Shown here: piece after piece, positions 1 to 9,894 of the stretch
Numbering within the stretch: the stretch's first letter is position 1
Layout of the letters: the number at the start of each line of letters is the position of its first letter
Assembly: GCF_927798115.1 (NCBI RefSeq)
Contig: NZ_CAKMMG010000001.1
Coordinates: 2,541,399 to 2,605,398 of the forward strand
Origin: Paenibacillus auburnensis
GTDB lineage: Bacteria; Bacillota; Bacilli; Paenibacillales; Paenibacillaceae
Length of the DNA: 64,000 nucleotides
Direction of reading: 5' to 3'
Made by a program: the position numbers and the translations under genes
Notes under the pieces: model-generated
Seen by the model: only the letters and a program-made list of their open reading frames with translations
Told to the model about the DNA's origin: nothing
Databases searched by the model: none

Positions 1-349
1 CCACCGCTTCAATCCGGTGGGGCGGGGTGGCCGCCATGAACAGCAGCTTGATTACCGGGTACCCGGACTCTAGTAAGGCATGCGCCAGTTCATAAGCAAT
101 CAGGGAACCCATGCTGTAGCCCAGCAGAATCAGTTCTTCCTGCGGGTCCAGAGATTTCTTCAGCAGGGAGAACAGATCTGCAGTGATGTCCCGGATCGAG
201 CTGGAGGGCTTCTCGGAGAACCTTCTGCCGTGACCGGGATATTCCAGGGACTGGACAGCAAGCTCCGGGCAACTGGCGTGAAGCTGCTTCTGCAGTTCCG
301 CGAATACATTGACATGGGCACCGGCGTAAGGCAGGAGAATCAGCTTCAC
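1..349 (-). CDS. Type II thioesterase (partial, 3' end outside the window)
   Basis: This is the N-terminal 116 residues of an alpha/beta-hydrolase thioesterase of the kind that removes wrong or stalled acyl groups from carrier proteins in PKS/NRPS assembly lines. The start is a GTG whose first bases overlap the TGA of the upstream ketosynthase-like gene (GTGA, 4-base overlap), so it is translationally coupled. The protein opens MKLILLPYAGA, has the PGHGRR segment, and the nucleophile elbow GYSMGS near residue 86. The Asp and His of the triad would lie beyond the left edge. The last gene visible in the operon; more genes may follow outside the window. Confidence 0.88.
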   Translation of the reverse strand, partial: MKLILLPYAGAHVNVFAELQKQLHASCPELAVQSLEYPGHGRRFSEKPSSSIRDITADLFSLLKKSLDPQEELILLGYSMGSLIAYELAHALLESGYPVIKLLFMAATPPHRIEAV

Positions 350-1581
350 TGGCCGGCACCTCCCCGGGAGTTCACGCTCTCTGCATCCAGCTGCAGCAGC
401 AGATTGTAGCAGTTGCCGTGCATCGAATACGATACGGCCGAGTACAGCCTGTAGTCTCCAGGACTGATACTCCACTGCTCTGCGCTGATTCTGCCGATAA
501 AAGCATTCGGGCGGACGACTTCCCGGCCCTGCAGTAAAGTCTGCATGCGCTGCGAATCCAGCAAGCGGCAGGCGCCGGTCAAGCCATAGTAGCCTACGAT
601 ATAATGGACTCCCTCCTTCAGGAATCCGCCTTTGAGGTTCCTGTAGGATTTCTGGAGCGTCTTCAGGCAGGAGAATTCTGCCGTGTCATCGATCTCATTG
701 CCCCGGCCGTACAGCTCCAGAAAAACATCTGCTTCCGGATCAACTCCGGCATTCTCCAGGGAGCGGCTTACCAACTTCTTGATTGCGGTGCGGTTGACAA
801 CGGGGTTGCCCATCGTTCCGGCAGTGATATCCTTAATTTCTGCAAGAATGGTATCGCCGTCACTAAGCGCGAGCTCCCGCTCCTTCAGCAGGAAGGCAGC
901 CCCGCCTTCCGAGAAGTACCGGCCTGAGGCCCCGTCCTCAAAAGGTTCGGTGTAGCGTTCAGCGCCTATTCCGAACTGGGACAGCTCATACGGGACCGGA
1001 AAGGTAACCGCGCTTGATCCGCCGGTAAGGGCGATGTCGAACTCCCCTTTTCGGATTTTGGTATAGGCGCTGTACATCGAGCTGATCCCCGAAGTAGAGG
1101 CTTCACTGATGAGCTCAACGGCAGGAGGACGGCCCAACTGGAGCAGCTTAAGATAGCCAAGCGGATCAATAAGCTTCACCGCATCTCGAAATGCCTCGCC
1201 CTCCACTCGCATTAATGCGAATTTGGAGAGGCTGTCTGTCTGGGCGGTTCCTACCGAGACAAGCAGATTGTTCTTTGGACCCAGCACATTCCGGTCCGCA
1301 AGCGTCTGCAGCAGGGAGAGTGTGATCCGTTCGCTGGACAGCAGGAATCTGCTGTCCGGCCCGGAGATATGCTCCAGCATGAAGTGCTCCTCTACGGAGG
1401 GATAGAACACCCCGTCGAAGGAGGCGGCCTCACCCGGCTCCTGATTATAGGTTCGTTCAAGCTCATGCACACGGCTCTGCCAGGTCGCATTCTTTCGGCG
1501 CATCAGTTCTTCCGCACTGTCCGATTCCCGGCCCGGGTAATCATAGATTGCATCAACGATAACTACTCGGCGTTCATTCAT
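346..1581 (-). CDS. Stand-alone degenerate ketosynthase-like protein, catalytic residues lost
   Basis: A 411-residue thiolase-fold protein resembling a beta-ketoacyl synthase. The start MNERRVVIVDA overlaps the end of the upstream PKS gene by 8 bases; a longer reading frame exists but only re-reads the carrier domain of that gene in another frame. Aligned by eye with active ketosynthases, the Cys of DTACSSS is Ser162 (EASTSG), the first His (HGTGT) is Tyr291 (YGRGN) and the second His (NIGH) is Tyr331 (VGYYG). The glycine-rich GGSS and SEGGAAFLL segments remain, so the fold is probably intact. It cannot do standard decarboxylative condensation. By analogy with chain-length factors it may be a partner or scaffold for the two active KS proteins; this is inference. 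Confidence 0.8.
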   Translation of the reverse strand: MNERRVVIVDAIYDYPGRESDSAEELMRRKNATWQSRVHELERTYNQEPGEAASFDGVFYPSVEEHFMLEHISGPDSRFLLSSERITLSLLQTLADRNVLGPKNNLLVSVGTAQTDSLSKFALMRVEGEAFRDAVKLIDPLGYLKLLQLGRPPAVELISEASTSGISSMYSAYTKIRKGEFDIALTGGSSAVTFPVPYELSQFGIGAERYTEPFEDGASGRYFSEGGAAFLLKERELALSDGDTILAEIKDITAGTMGNPVVNRTAIKKLVSRSLENAGVDPEADVFLELYGRGNEIDDTAEFSCLKTLQKSYRNLKGGFLKEGVHYIVGYYGLTGACRLLDSQRMQTLLQGREVVRPNAFIGRISAEQWSISPGDYRLYSAVSYSMHGNCYNLLLQLDAESVNSRGGAGQ

Positions 1582-4500
1582 TGGCTTCCTCCAGCAGATC
1601 TCTGACGTATTGGCTGAGCTGCGTGATGGTCGGGTAGATGAACACATCCGCCACTTCCATATCAATCTTGAACTGTTCTGCCACCGGACCATAGATGCCG
1701 AAGGCCTTGAGCGAATCGCCGCCCAAATCTGTGAAGCTCTTATTCACATCAATGTCATTGCGGTCCAGCACCGAAGCAAACACAACCGTGACGAACTTCT
1801 CTACTTCATCCTGGCTGTCGCAGCCTGTAATCGTTAAGGCGGAGTACTCCTTAATCTGAATCTTGGCAGCCTCCTCCGCCATAGCATCCGGAGCTGCAGC
1901 TGCGGCGCTGCTGCCTGCATACTGCTGCGGCAGGCGGATATATTCGGCTAAGAATTCCGCCGTCTTGGCTTTGTTGAACTCACCGGCGATAACCCTGCCG
2001 AGCTTCTTATCCAGCGAGAGTCTGATATATTCCCTTCCGACCGGCGAAGAGAGTGACTTCATCAATAAATGCTCGTCTGCTGCGGCCAGATCGCCGAATT
2101 GCAGCGCCATACCGGTATCTTTCCAGCCCGGCCACAATACTGTGGTTGCCGCTTCATCCCAGAAGCCTTCAAGGAAGGCATTAGCGAAGGTGTACGAGAA
2201 TTGGCCTGCCGATCCGGCAATCGTGGTCATGGAGGAGCTGGCAAGGAAGAACTTCAATGGCTGGCCTTGCAGATATTTGCGCAGCAGCAGGGTCCCTGTT
2301 ACTTTTGGAGCTACAATATTTAAGAATTCCTGTTCAGACTTCGTGAAGAGCATGCCCTCTTCCGGAACCCCTGCCAGATGAACAACCCCTGCTATGCTTC
2401 CTGCTCCGGCCAGGCTGCCTACAACCTGCTTGACCTGTTCTTCGTCTGATACATCGCAGCTGTGGAAGGACACGTTAGCGCCTTTGCCCAGCACCTGGTT
2501 CATCCGGTTCAGCCTGCTGCTTTCTTCGGCTGTCAGCGATGACTTGGCCTGCAAGGCGGAATAGGAATCCTTGCGTCCAAGGATGGCAATGTGCAGCTTC
2601 GGCTGGCGTTCCAGCAGAACATCGATGTATTCCATCCCGATGCCGCCGTAGCCTCCGGTTACAATCACACAGTCTTCTTCATTCAGCTGAAGGTTTGCAT
2701 CCGCCGGGGTCTTCGCCTCGACCAGCGCTTCCTCATACAACTGGTTATGATCAACCAGCATTTTCTTGCCATCCAGCTCTTCTATCTCCGCGATACTGAG
2801 GATCTTTCCAAGATCGAATTCCGCCAGGTTCAGCATTTGCGTCTTGAAGCCGGTATTCTCCAGGCCCAGAATTCTTCCTGAGCTCAGCAGGGAATAGTTC
2901 AGCGGATTAAGCGTGGTGTCAGCCGTATCCAGAGCGAAGCCGTTATCAGCCAGGATCAGCACTTTGCCCTTGCGCTTGACCAGCGAATTGGCCTGCTTGG
3001 CAAAGTCAAAGTAATGCAGCATTTCCTGCTGGGTGACGCTGGTATCCGGCAGGGACTCCCCAAACCAGGGAGCATAGATCACGAAATCGTATTTCTCTGC
3101 AGGCTTGAAGGCTTTGAGCGTTCTGTAATCCTGCAGGTCTACACCTTCACGCTGTTCAGCGGCGGCAAGCTCAAGCGCCTGCCCGTTGCCGACGACCAGA
3201 ACGGTCTTCCCGGCAGCTGCAGAAGCCGCTGTCTCCGGTACACGGTAAGCCGAAGGCATCCAGGTCACTTCATGCAGGTAAGGCTTGAAATAGGCGTTGG
3301 CAAAAGCCTTCATAACGTATTTGTCCAGGTAAGCTATGGACTCGCCAAGCTCGTTGTAGACGGAGATATTGGCCGTAATGACATCATGATCTCCGGCCGG
3401 GTCGTAGAGCAGCTCTGTCCTGGAATATATCCGGCCGGTGAACGCTTTGCCGGTAAAGGTGAATTTACCGTAGGACAGCGGAAGGTAGCTTTTGCCGCGG
3501 GCTTGGGCACGCTCATACACCATCGCGCCAAGAATGCCGTCAAGCAGGGAAGGATGCAGGTAGAATTTCTGCAAGTCACCGGCAAATTGCTCATGAAGCG
3601 TCAGGGACAGCAGGATCTCGGAGGCGGCTGGACGGGCCAGGCGGAAATTCTGCTTGGCGAAATCCCAGCGGCCTTTAAAGAAGTTATTCTCTTCGGAGCC
3701 GAAGTCCGCGGTTAGCAGCTGCTGTTCGAACATGCTGTTCACGTCTACAGCCTGCTGCGCAGCCTCAAGCTCCGCCTGTCTGATGGTAAAGGAGGCATGC
3801 GTCACATAGTTGTTCATGTCCTGATTTTCGTAGGAGAAGACTTCGATCTCCAGCTGCTTAGCGGAACTCTTGCCGACGTGGATCTGGAACTCTCTGCGTT
3901 TCTCCTCCAGCTGAATCAGATTTTTGAAATAGAGCTTCTCCAGCTGGAACGCCGGGGTTCCGAAATATAGGGCAGCCAGCTCAGCGGCGAGCTGTGTATA
4001 GGTGGTTCCGGAGAAGGTCCGCTGGCCGCCGATCCGGTGATCGTCGACAAACCAGTCATCCGGTGACAGCTGAACGGTGTAGACATCGGAATGCGCAGTT
4101 TTCAGCGTCTGTTTGCGGATCAGTGTGGATTGCACGGGCAGGCTGGGCCCGGAATTCTCGTAGGTGTTGTGCTTTTTAACATTGGCCCACAGCACCTGCC
4201 GTTTGAATTCATAAGTCGGCAAGGAGAGCGTAACTGCATCCTGATAAGGATACATTTCCAGTGCCAGGTCATAACCTTCCAGATATAACTGGATCAGTTC
4301 GCCTGTCATGTACTGGTCGTAGCCGGTTTTGAGCCGGTGCTGCATCAGCTTCCTCATATCACCGGTTATCTCCTGAATTTCGCCTTGAACGATTCCTTCC
4401 GCAGGCTGTCCGCTGGCCAGAACACCAATGGCTGCACGCAGCTTGCCGGTGAATTCTGCGAAGGATGTTGCTTCGAACCCGATACCATTCTTAAAATGAT

Positions 4501-6067
4501 TCCGTTTGTGAATCAGCGTATAGGAGATGTTGTGCAGGCTGAAGGCTTCCAGTCTGCCTGCCTGGCGCACGAATTTATTCAGGACTGCAATCAGCTGCTC
4601 TGCGGTTTGGGCTGAGAAAACGAAGGGATAAGGTGCTGATGACTTCACCGGCTCGCGGCGTGTCTCATATTCCTCCAGTACAATATGGGCATTGGTTCCG
4701 CTGAATCCGAAAGAGCTGATCCCTCCGCGGCGGGGATATTTGCCTCTTTCCCATTTCCGGACTTTTGTGGGGATATAGAAAGGGCTGTCGACAAACTTGA
4801 TATACTCATTGGGTGATTCAAAGGACTGGTTGGGGAAAATCTCCTGGTTCCGCAAGGCCAGCGACATCTTGATCAGTCCGCCTACACCGGCTGCACCTAC
4901 GGTGTGCCCGATATTCTCCTTAAGGCTGGTAAGGGCGCAGAAGCCCTTTTTGTCCGCATGCTGCTTGTAGGCGTCAGTAAGTCCTCTGACTTCAATCGGG
5001 TCGCCCAGCTTGGTGCCGGTGCCATGGGCATCAATGTATTCTACAGTTTCGGGAGAGATGGAGCTGCGTTCATAAGTCTCCAGCAGCAGGTCTTTCTGGG
5101 CATGCGGATTGGGAGCGGTCAGCCCGTTCGATTTGCCGTCGCTGTTGATCATGCTTCCCCGGATAATGGAATAGATATTGTCGTTGTCTTCGATTGCATT
5201 CTTCAGCCGCTTGAGGATGACAATCCCCACCCCTTCGCCGAAGATCGTCCCCTGCGACTCCGCATCGAACACCTTCAGGAATGAACGGGAGGTCTCTACA
5301 TTGCTGTACTGGTCCAGCACACTACCCTGGCGGGGGAACAGGCCAAGCGCGATACCGCCGACAATCGCTGTATCAATTTCCTTGTCACGCAGCGTCTTCA
5401 CCGCCAGATGGGCAGCCACCAGCGAGGAAGAGCAGGCGGTATCAATGACAAAGGAGCCGCCCGACATGTTGTAGATATAATTGAGGCGGCTGGCCAGTAT
5501 GCCCTCCCAGCAGCCGGAGTTTACATAGTTTGAATCCTCCTCGATCTCTGAGCGGTAATTAGCGGTAATGGACTTGTCCTTCCCGATATAAATCGCTGTT
5601 TTGCTGTCCTTGATGGCGTTCAGCTTGATTCCCGCATCTTCAAGTGCCAGGTAGGAATGCTTCATCACTAGACGGTGGGTCGGGTCAATATATTTGGCCT
5701 CCTCCGGGGAAATACCGAAGAACTCCGGATCAAAGGTATCAATATCCTCTAGGTAAGCGCCCTTCTCCCGGCAGAGCCGCTGCAGGAACTCCTCCGGGGT
5801 CGTCTTCAGGTGGTCAGCACCCTTCTGCAGATAGTCATGATCCTTCGGAATGTACTGAATCCGGTTCTCCGGGAACTCCTTAAAGCCCCTCATCCCGTGC
5901 TTGACCGCCTGATAGAACTCAAAGGTATCCTTCACATTGCTGTATTCGCAGGAGATGCCCACGATCGCGATATCATCGGGAATAATCTCCTCCAGCAGGG
6001 CCTTGCCGGCCGCCGAATCCAAATTTCCTTTTTTGACCTGATCAAATATATATTCGCCTGCTCTCAT
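1574..6067 (-). CDS. AT-less modular polyketide synthase, KS-DH-KR-ACP
   Basis: A 1497-residue type I PKS module. KS: Cys212 in DTACSSS, His348 in HGTGT, His388 in NIGHT, all present. No acyltransferase follows the KS, so malonyl units must come from the separate AT in the same operon (trans-AT organisation). DH: His677 in HRIGG and Asp843 in HPSLLDG; the Pro usual at the end of HxxxGxxxxP is Ser. KR: NADPH loop GGYGGIG near 1138-1144, catalytic Tyr1292 in FSYTFAN. ACP: phosphopantetheine Ser1452 in GGDSL. Expected outcome is extension, ketoreduction and dehydration to an enoyl thioester. An ATG at 6067 with AAAGAGG about 8 bases upstream is preferred to the TTG at 6085. No docking or ER domain seen. 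Confidence 0.93.
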   Translation of the reverse strand: MRAGEYIFDQVKKGNLDSAAGKALLEEIIPDDIAIVGISCEYSNVKDTFEFYQAVKHGMRGFKEFPENRIQYIPKDHDYLQKGADHLKTTPEEFLQRLCREKGAYLEDIDTFDPEFFGISPEEAKYIDPTHRLVMKHSYLALEDAGIKLNAIKDSKTAIYIGKDKSITANYRSEIEEDSNYVNSGCWEGILASRLNYIYNMSGGSFVIDTACSSSLVAAHLAVKTLRDKEIDTAIVGGIALGLFPRQGSVLDQYSNVETSRSFLKVFDAESQGTIFGEGVGIVILKRLKNAIEDNDNIYSIIRGSMINSDGKSNGLTAPNPHAQKDLLLETYERSSISPETVEYIDAHGTGTKLGDPIEVRGLTDAYKQHADKKGFCALTSLKENIGHTVGAAGVGGLIKMSLALRNQEIFPNQSFESPNEYIKFVDSPFYIPTKVRKWERGKYPRRGGISSFGFSGTNAHIVLEEYETRREPVKSSAPYPFVFSAQTAEQLIAVLNKFVRQAGRLEAFSLHNISYTLIHKRNHFKNGIGFEATSFAEFTGKLRAAIGVLASGQPAEGIVQGEIQEITGDMRKLMQHRLKTGYDQYMTGELIQLYLEGYDLALEMYPYQDAVTLSLPTYEFKRQVLWANVKKHNTYENSGPSLPVQSTLIRKQTLKTAHSDVYTVQLSPDDWFVDDHRIGGQRTFSGTTYTQLAAELAALYFGTPAFQLEKLYFKNLIQLEEKRREFQIHVGKSSAKQLEIEVFSYENQDMNNYVTHASFTIRQAELEAAQQAVDVNSMFEQQLLTADFGSEENNFFKGRWDFAKQNFRLARPAASEILLSLTLHEQFAGDLQKFYLHPSLLDGILGAMVYERAQARGKSYLPLSYGKFTFTGKAFTGRIYSRTELLYDPAGDHDVITANISVYNELGESIAYLDKYVMKAFANAYFKPYLHEVTWMPSAYRVPETAASAAAGKTVLVVGNGQALELAAAEQREGVDLQDYRTLKAFKPAEKYDFVIYAPWFGESLPDTSVTQQEMLHYFDFAKQANSLVKRKGKVLILADNGFALDTADTTLNPLNYSLLSSGRILGLENTGFKTQMLNLAEFDLGKILSIAEIEELDGKKMLVDHNQLYEEALVEAKTPADANLQLNEEDCVIVTGGYGGIGMEYIDVLLERQPKLHIAILGRKDSYSALQAKSSLTAEESSRLNRMNQVLGKGANVSFHSCDVSDEEQVKQVVGSLAGAGSIAGVVHLAGVPEEGMLFTKSEQEFLNIVAPKVTGTLLLRKYLQGQPLKFFLASSSMTTIAGSAGQFSYTFANAFLEGFWDEAATTVLWPGWKDTGMALQFGDLAAADEHLLMKSLSSPVGREYIRLSLDKKLGRVIAGEFNKAKTAEFLAEYIRLPQQYAGSSAAAAAPDAMAEEAAKIQIKEYSALTITGCDSQDEVEKFVTVVFASVLDRNDIDVNKSFTDLGGDSLKAFGIYGPVAEQFKIDMEVADVFIYPTITQLSQYVRDLLEEANE

Positions 6068-6105
6068 TGCGTTCGCCTCTTTCAATGTTTTTGGACTTCT
6101 ATCGC

Positions 6106-9100
6106 TTATGCCTTCTGGAATCTCAAGAAATCCAGCAGGTCGGCGGCATCCGGTGCAGCTTCAGACATCATCTGCTGCACCGGCACATGTATGGCCTGTT
6201 CCATGAGCTCTGCCTGCCCGTTGATGGTCGGAATGGAGAACAGGGTGGTCACATCAAAGCTTCCCGGGAAAGTACGGTTAAGTTCATCACATAGCTGCAC
6301 GATTGTTATGGAGTCTCCCCCCTGCTCAAAAAAACTGAGCTGCGGGTCGTAGCAATCCTCGCCCAGCGTCCGCTTCCAGGCTTCGGTGACACCTTGCACG
6401 GCTGTGGATGTGGCGGCTGACAGAGTGGCTTGCGGCTGCGGGCTGCGGATACCGGAGACCTGCTCCGCTCTGCCGAACAGCGAGGAGTAGTCCTCGGCTG
6501 CAGTCTTCAGCTTCAGCATGGAAGCTTGACGAACTCCCGAATGGACGAACAGATCGATCAGCTTCACGCCATCCCCGCTATGCAGCTTCTCAAAGTAGTA
6601 ATCCGCCTTGCCGGCTGACATGCCGACATCCTCCCAACCGGTCAGATTCAGGGTCCGGATATTGCCGCCGTCCACTGCCAGCCCGGACTGGTACGCGTTC
6701 GCCGCGCAATATTCCGTCTGCCCCATGGCACCGATCAGACCGGCGACGGAAGCAAAGTGGATGATCTCCCGGGCATGGGGGAAGTATTTGCCGAGGAGGA
6801 AGGAGCCGTTGATTTTGCTGCGTGTCCGCCCGCAGAACTCCGCTTTGGACTTATTGGCGAACAGTCCTCTTGCCGGTTCTCCGGCAAAATTGAGCACATA
6901 ATCCACATGCTGTCCTTCCCCCGCGGCCAAAGCCTGCACCTGATGCTCATCGCTAACATCGAAAGCGAGATAGCTTAGATTAGCAGGGTGAGATTCACCC
7001 TTCCATTCCGGGCTGCGTCCAGCGGCAATAATGCGTGTGTCAGGATAGGCGGCAGCCACATACTTGGCGTATTCTCTTCCGATGCCTGAAGCTCCGCCGA
7101 TGATCAGGAGTGTCCGGCCGGCCAGCTTGCCGGGTTCGTCTGCCTTCAGCTTAAGGCTCTTGAAGCGGAGCGTCCGGAAAGCACCGGCTCTATGCACAAT
7201 CAAATCCTCGTCATGATAGGTATAGCGGCTGAGCTCCATGGATTCTTGGCCAAGGGGGCTGTCGATCAGTCTGATCTTGAAATTCAGCTCCAAGCGGAGA
7301 GCGTAGATCCCCATAGCGACACTGCGGCTCAAGGCGTTCATTTCATCCCGGCCGAACAGCCCGGTGCTGATGTAATGAAACTGCTTCAGACGGTTCCCGC
7401 GGTTAAGCTCCACAAGCCAGCACCCGAGATCATAGGTCTCTTCTGCTACGGAGGACTCGTCCCTGTAGGGCTTATCCCACATAAAAATGCTCTGGGCTGC
7501 TTCCGCAGCCGGCAGCAGCAGCTGCAGTTCAGAAATTTCCCCGAAGTAATGAACCGGCTCCTCAGGCTGCAATACTCCCTGCCAGGACTGATGCATAATC
7601 AGCAGCGGCGTCTGCGGCTCTTCCCGCTCCTTGAATACCGTTTCGATATAATGCTCCTGCTTGAAGTAATCCCCGCGGGGCTCCCCGCCGGTCGTCAGCG
7701 CATTTTTGACCTTGTAGTTTCTAACCGTAAGAACCGCTCTGCCTAAACCGTCGTACAAATTAATGTCCAAAGATAATATAATATTTCCGATGTTATCCGA
7801 GGTTTTCTCCCGTATCCTCAGATCTGAATAGAAGTCACTTCCGGAAAGCTCGCCGCTGCCGAAATCAATTTCACTCCAGAGCCAAGGGAACAGAATATCA
7901 TTCGGCTCCGCGATCCGGTTCAGGGCATTGAACGCCGGGTCCAACAGGGACGGATAGAAGCTGTACAATCCAAATTCCCGCTCATATCCGGCAGGTGCCT
8001 TCAGCTTCACCAAGGCGCGGCCTTGGTCACTGCTCACCCAGAGCTTGTCCACTGTAGCCCATCTGCCGGAGACCTGCAGACCGCTGCCCCCGCCATCTCC
8101 CACCTGGCTGGTGACGGCAATTTCCTGCAGCTCCGTATCCTGGTCCAGCTCCATAGCGGCAAGCCCGCCTTCGCACTTGTGCACCAGCTCGAACTGAAGC
8201 CAGTTCCGGTGTTCTCCTGTAATAGAATAAGAAACCGTACCGCGAAGGGTTATTTTATCCAGGATAAGGGTGATCGTAAATGGCTCCTGACGTACCGAGA
8301 GAGGGGCCAGAATATGCAGATTCCGGATATTGAACTGTGCCAGTTCATAGGCGGTAGAGCGCAGGCCCTGGGTAAGGATTTCGAAAATTGCAGTGCCTAC
8401 CATTAGATGACTGCCGCCAAAGGTGTGCTCCCTGATCTCCCAGCACTGCTGCAGACTCAGCGGAAATTGAACGATCAGCGTATGCTCCGTATCCAGCCGT
8501 TGAAGGGGATTGCTGACCGAGAAGGAGTTTCTGTCCAGCGGGAACCAATAGGGCTGCAGCTGCAGTTCCAATGCGTTCCCCTTGCCTACTCTATTGCCTT
8601 CGTAGCCTTCCAGGATGACATGGGCATTCGTCCCTGTCATGCCGAAAGAGCTGACCCCGGCCAATGAACGCGGAGGGAGCGGACTGCTTTTGTCCGGGAC
8701 ATAGAATACCGAATGTTCGAACTCAATTTCTCCATTGGGAATTCTGAAATCGGGATGCGGCAGCAGGACACTGCGCTGCAGGCTCATCACGGATTTAATC
8801 AGTGAAAATAATCCGGAGGCCACATCCAAATGGCCGAAATTCGATTTGCAGGCCGTAAGAGCAACCGATTGCCTGCTCACGCCATGCTCCAGGAAAAAGG
8901 GATTCAGGCTTTCGAATTCGATGCTGTCCCCAATCGCCGTGCCTGTTCCGTGGGCTTCGATGAAGGCCAGCCGGTCCAGTCGGTCTGCCAAGGGGCTCCA
9001 TGCTTCTTCAATCAGACTCTCCTGGGCCAGCGGGTTCGGGGAGGACATGTTGACGGTATGCCCGTCATTATTCACGGCATAGCCTTTAATCAGGCCATAG

Positions 9101-9852
9101 ATAGCGTCGCCGTCACGCTCGGCATCCTCACGTCTTTTGAGTATGACAGCGCCTACCCCTTCTCCGATGGAGGTGCCGGTGCTCCGCTCATCAAAGGCTT
9201 TGGTCGTGGCATCGGCTGCCAGAATATCTACCAGCTTATCAGCCTTCTCTCCGGGCTTAATATACAGGTTGGAGCTGACAACTACTGCATAATCAATATC
9301 TCCGCGGCGCAGCTCGTTCAAGGCCTGAATCACGGATACCAGTGAGGAGGAGCAGGCTGTATCCGTCATGACCGCCGGCCCTTTCAGATCAAATATATAA
9401 TTGATCCGGCTGGCGATGGTCGAATTCAGCATACCCAGCAGGTCCGGGGTCAAACCTAGCGCCTGCAGCTGCAGCTGATACTGGTATTGCTGTGTGGTAT
9501 TCACGCTGCCGTAGACGCCTGTCCGTGTACCCCGGATGTCTTCCAGATAACCGCTGTCATTCAGCGCCCGTGTTGCGGAGAGCAAGGTCAGCCGCTGGTT
9601 GGGATCCATATACTCCGCACTTTTCCGGGCAATATGATAAAATTTATGATCAAATTCATCGATGGCTGTAAAATAGGAGCCTTCCATGTAAAGTTCTTCA
9701 TCCTCAGACAGCCCGCTCCGGTTCAGCCGCTGCGCAGGGAACTTCCCCTTCGATACCTGTTTGCCGCTTAAAAAGCGCCAGACTTCTTCCTGATCCCGGC
9801 AGCCTGGCATGGACAGATCCAGACCTATAATGGCAATATCCTCCTTACTCAA
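6106..9852 (-). CDS. AT-less modular polyketide synthase, KS-DH-KR-ACP
   Basis: A 1248-residue PKS module without an AT. KS: Cys167 in DTACSSS, His301 in HGTGT, His341 in NFGH. The DH-like domain has His476 in HTFGG and Asp638 in YPSLLDP, but the Pro of HxxxGxxxxP is Val and HPALLD has become YPSLLD. KR: GGASGIG near 919-925 and Tyr1048 in TEYCAAN. ACP: Ser1181 in GGDSI. The protein starts directly with the KS (MSKEDIAIIG); the start is TTG, with GGGAGGTGAGG just upstream. It lies 38 bases upstream of the next PKS gene. The KR region is shorter than in its neighbour. Expected product is again an alpha,beta-unsaturated thioester, if the DH works. Confidence 0.92.
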   Translation of the reverse strand: MSKEDIAIIGLDLSMPGCRDQEEVWRFLSGKQVSKGKFPAQRLNRSGLSEDEELYMEGSYFTAIDEFDHKFYHIARKSAEYMDPNQRLTLLSATRALNDSGYLEDIRGTRTGVYGSVNTTQQYQYQLQLQALGLTPDLLGMLNSTIASRINYIFDLKGPAVMTDTACSSSLVSVIQALNELRRGDIDYAVVVSSNLYIKPGEKADKLVDILAADATTKAFDERSTGTSIGEGVGAVILKRREDAERDGDAIYGLIKGYAVNNDGHTVNMSSPNPLAQESLIEEAWSPLADRLDRLAFIEAHGTGTAIGDSIEFESLNPFFLEHGVSRQSVALTACKSNFGHLDVASGLFSLIKSVMSLQRSVLLPHPDFRIPNGEIEFEHSVFYVPDKSSPLPPRSLAGVSSFGMTGTNAHVILEGYEGNRVGKGNALELQLQPYWFPLDRNSFSVSNPLQRLDTEHTLIVQFPLSLQQCWEIREHTFGGSHLMVGTAIFEILTQGLRSTAYELAQFNIRNLHILAPLSVRQEPFTITLILDKITLRGTVSYSITGEHRNWLQFELVHKCEGGLAAMELDQDTELQEIAVTSQVGDGGGSGLQVSGRWATVDKLWVSSDQGRALVKLKAPAGYEREFGLYSFYPSLLDPAFNALNRIAEPNDILFPWLWSEIDFGSGELSGSDFYSDLRIREKTSDNIGNIILSLDINLYDGLGRAVLTVRNYKVKNALTTGGEPRGDYFKQEHYIETVFKEREEPQTPLLIMHQSWQGVLQPEEPVHYFGEISELQLLLPAAEAAQSIFMWDKPYRDESSVAEETYDLGCWLVELNRGNRLKQFHYISTGLFGRDEMNALSRSVAMGIYALRLELNFKIRLIDSPLGQESMELSRYTYHDEDLIVHRAGAFRTLRFKSLKLKADEPGKLAGRTLLIIGGASGIGREYAKYVAAAYPDTRIIAAGRSPEWKGESHPANLSYLAFDVSDEHQVQALAAGEGQHVDYVLNFAGEPARGLFANKSKAEFCGRTRSKINGSFLLGKYFPHAREIIHFASVAGLIGAMGQTEYCAANAYQSGLAVDGGNIRTLNLTGWEDVGMSAGKADYYFEKLHSGDGVKLIDLFVHSGVRQASMLKLKTAAEDYSSLFGRAEQVSGIRSPQPQATLSAATSTAVQGVTEAWKRTLGEDCYDPQLSFFEQGGDSITIVQLCDELNRTFPGSFDVTTLFSIPTINGQAELMEQAIHVPVQQMMSEAAPDAADLLDFLRFQKA

Positions 9853-9894
9853 GCTCCCTCACCTCCCTCTTCTTCAATGCTACATTCACCGTTG

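Noticed and set aside
346..1581. Assignment as the decarboxylase KS of an HMGS beta-branching cassette
   Set aside because: Those proteins keep the active-site histidines, which are Tyr here, and no HMG synthase, donor ACP or enoyl-CoA hydratase genes are visible.
3014..3715. Long plus-strand open frame of 233 codons opposite the PKS
   Set aside because: Lies fully inside the DH region of the KS-DH-KR-ACP gene on the other strand; no ribosome site and no family motif. High GC at third positions explains such frames.
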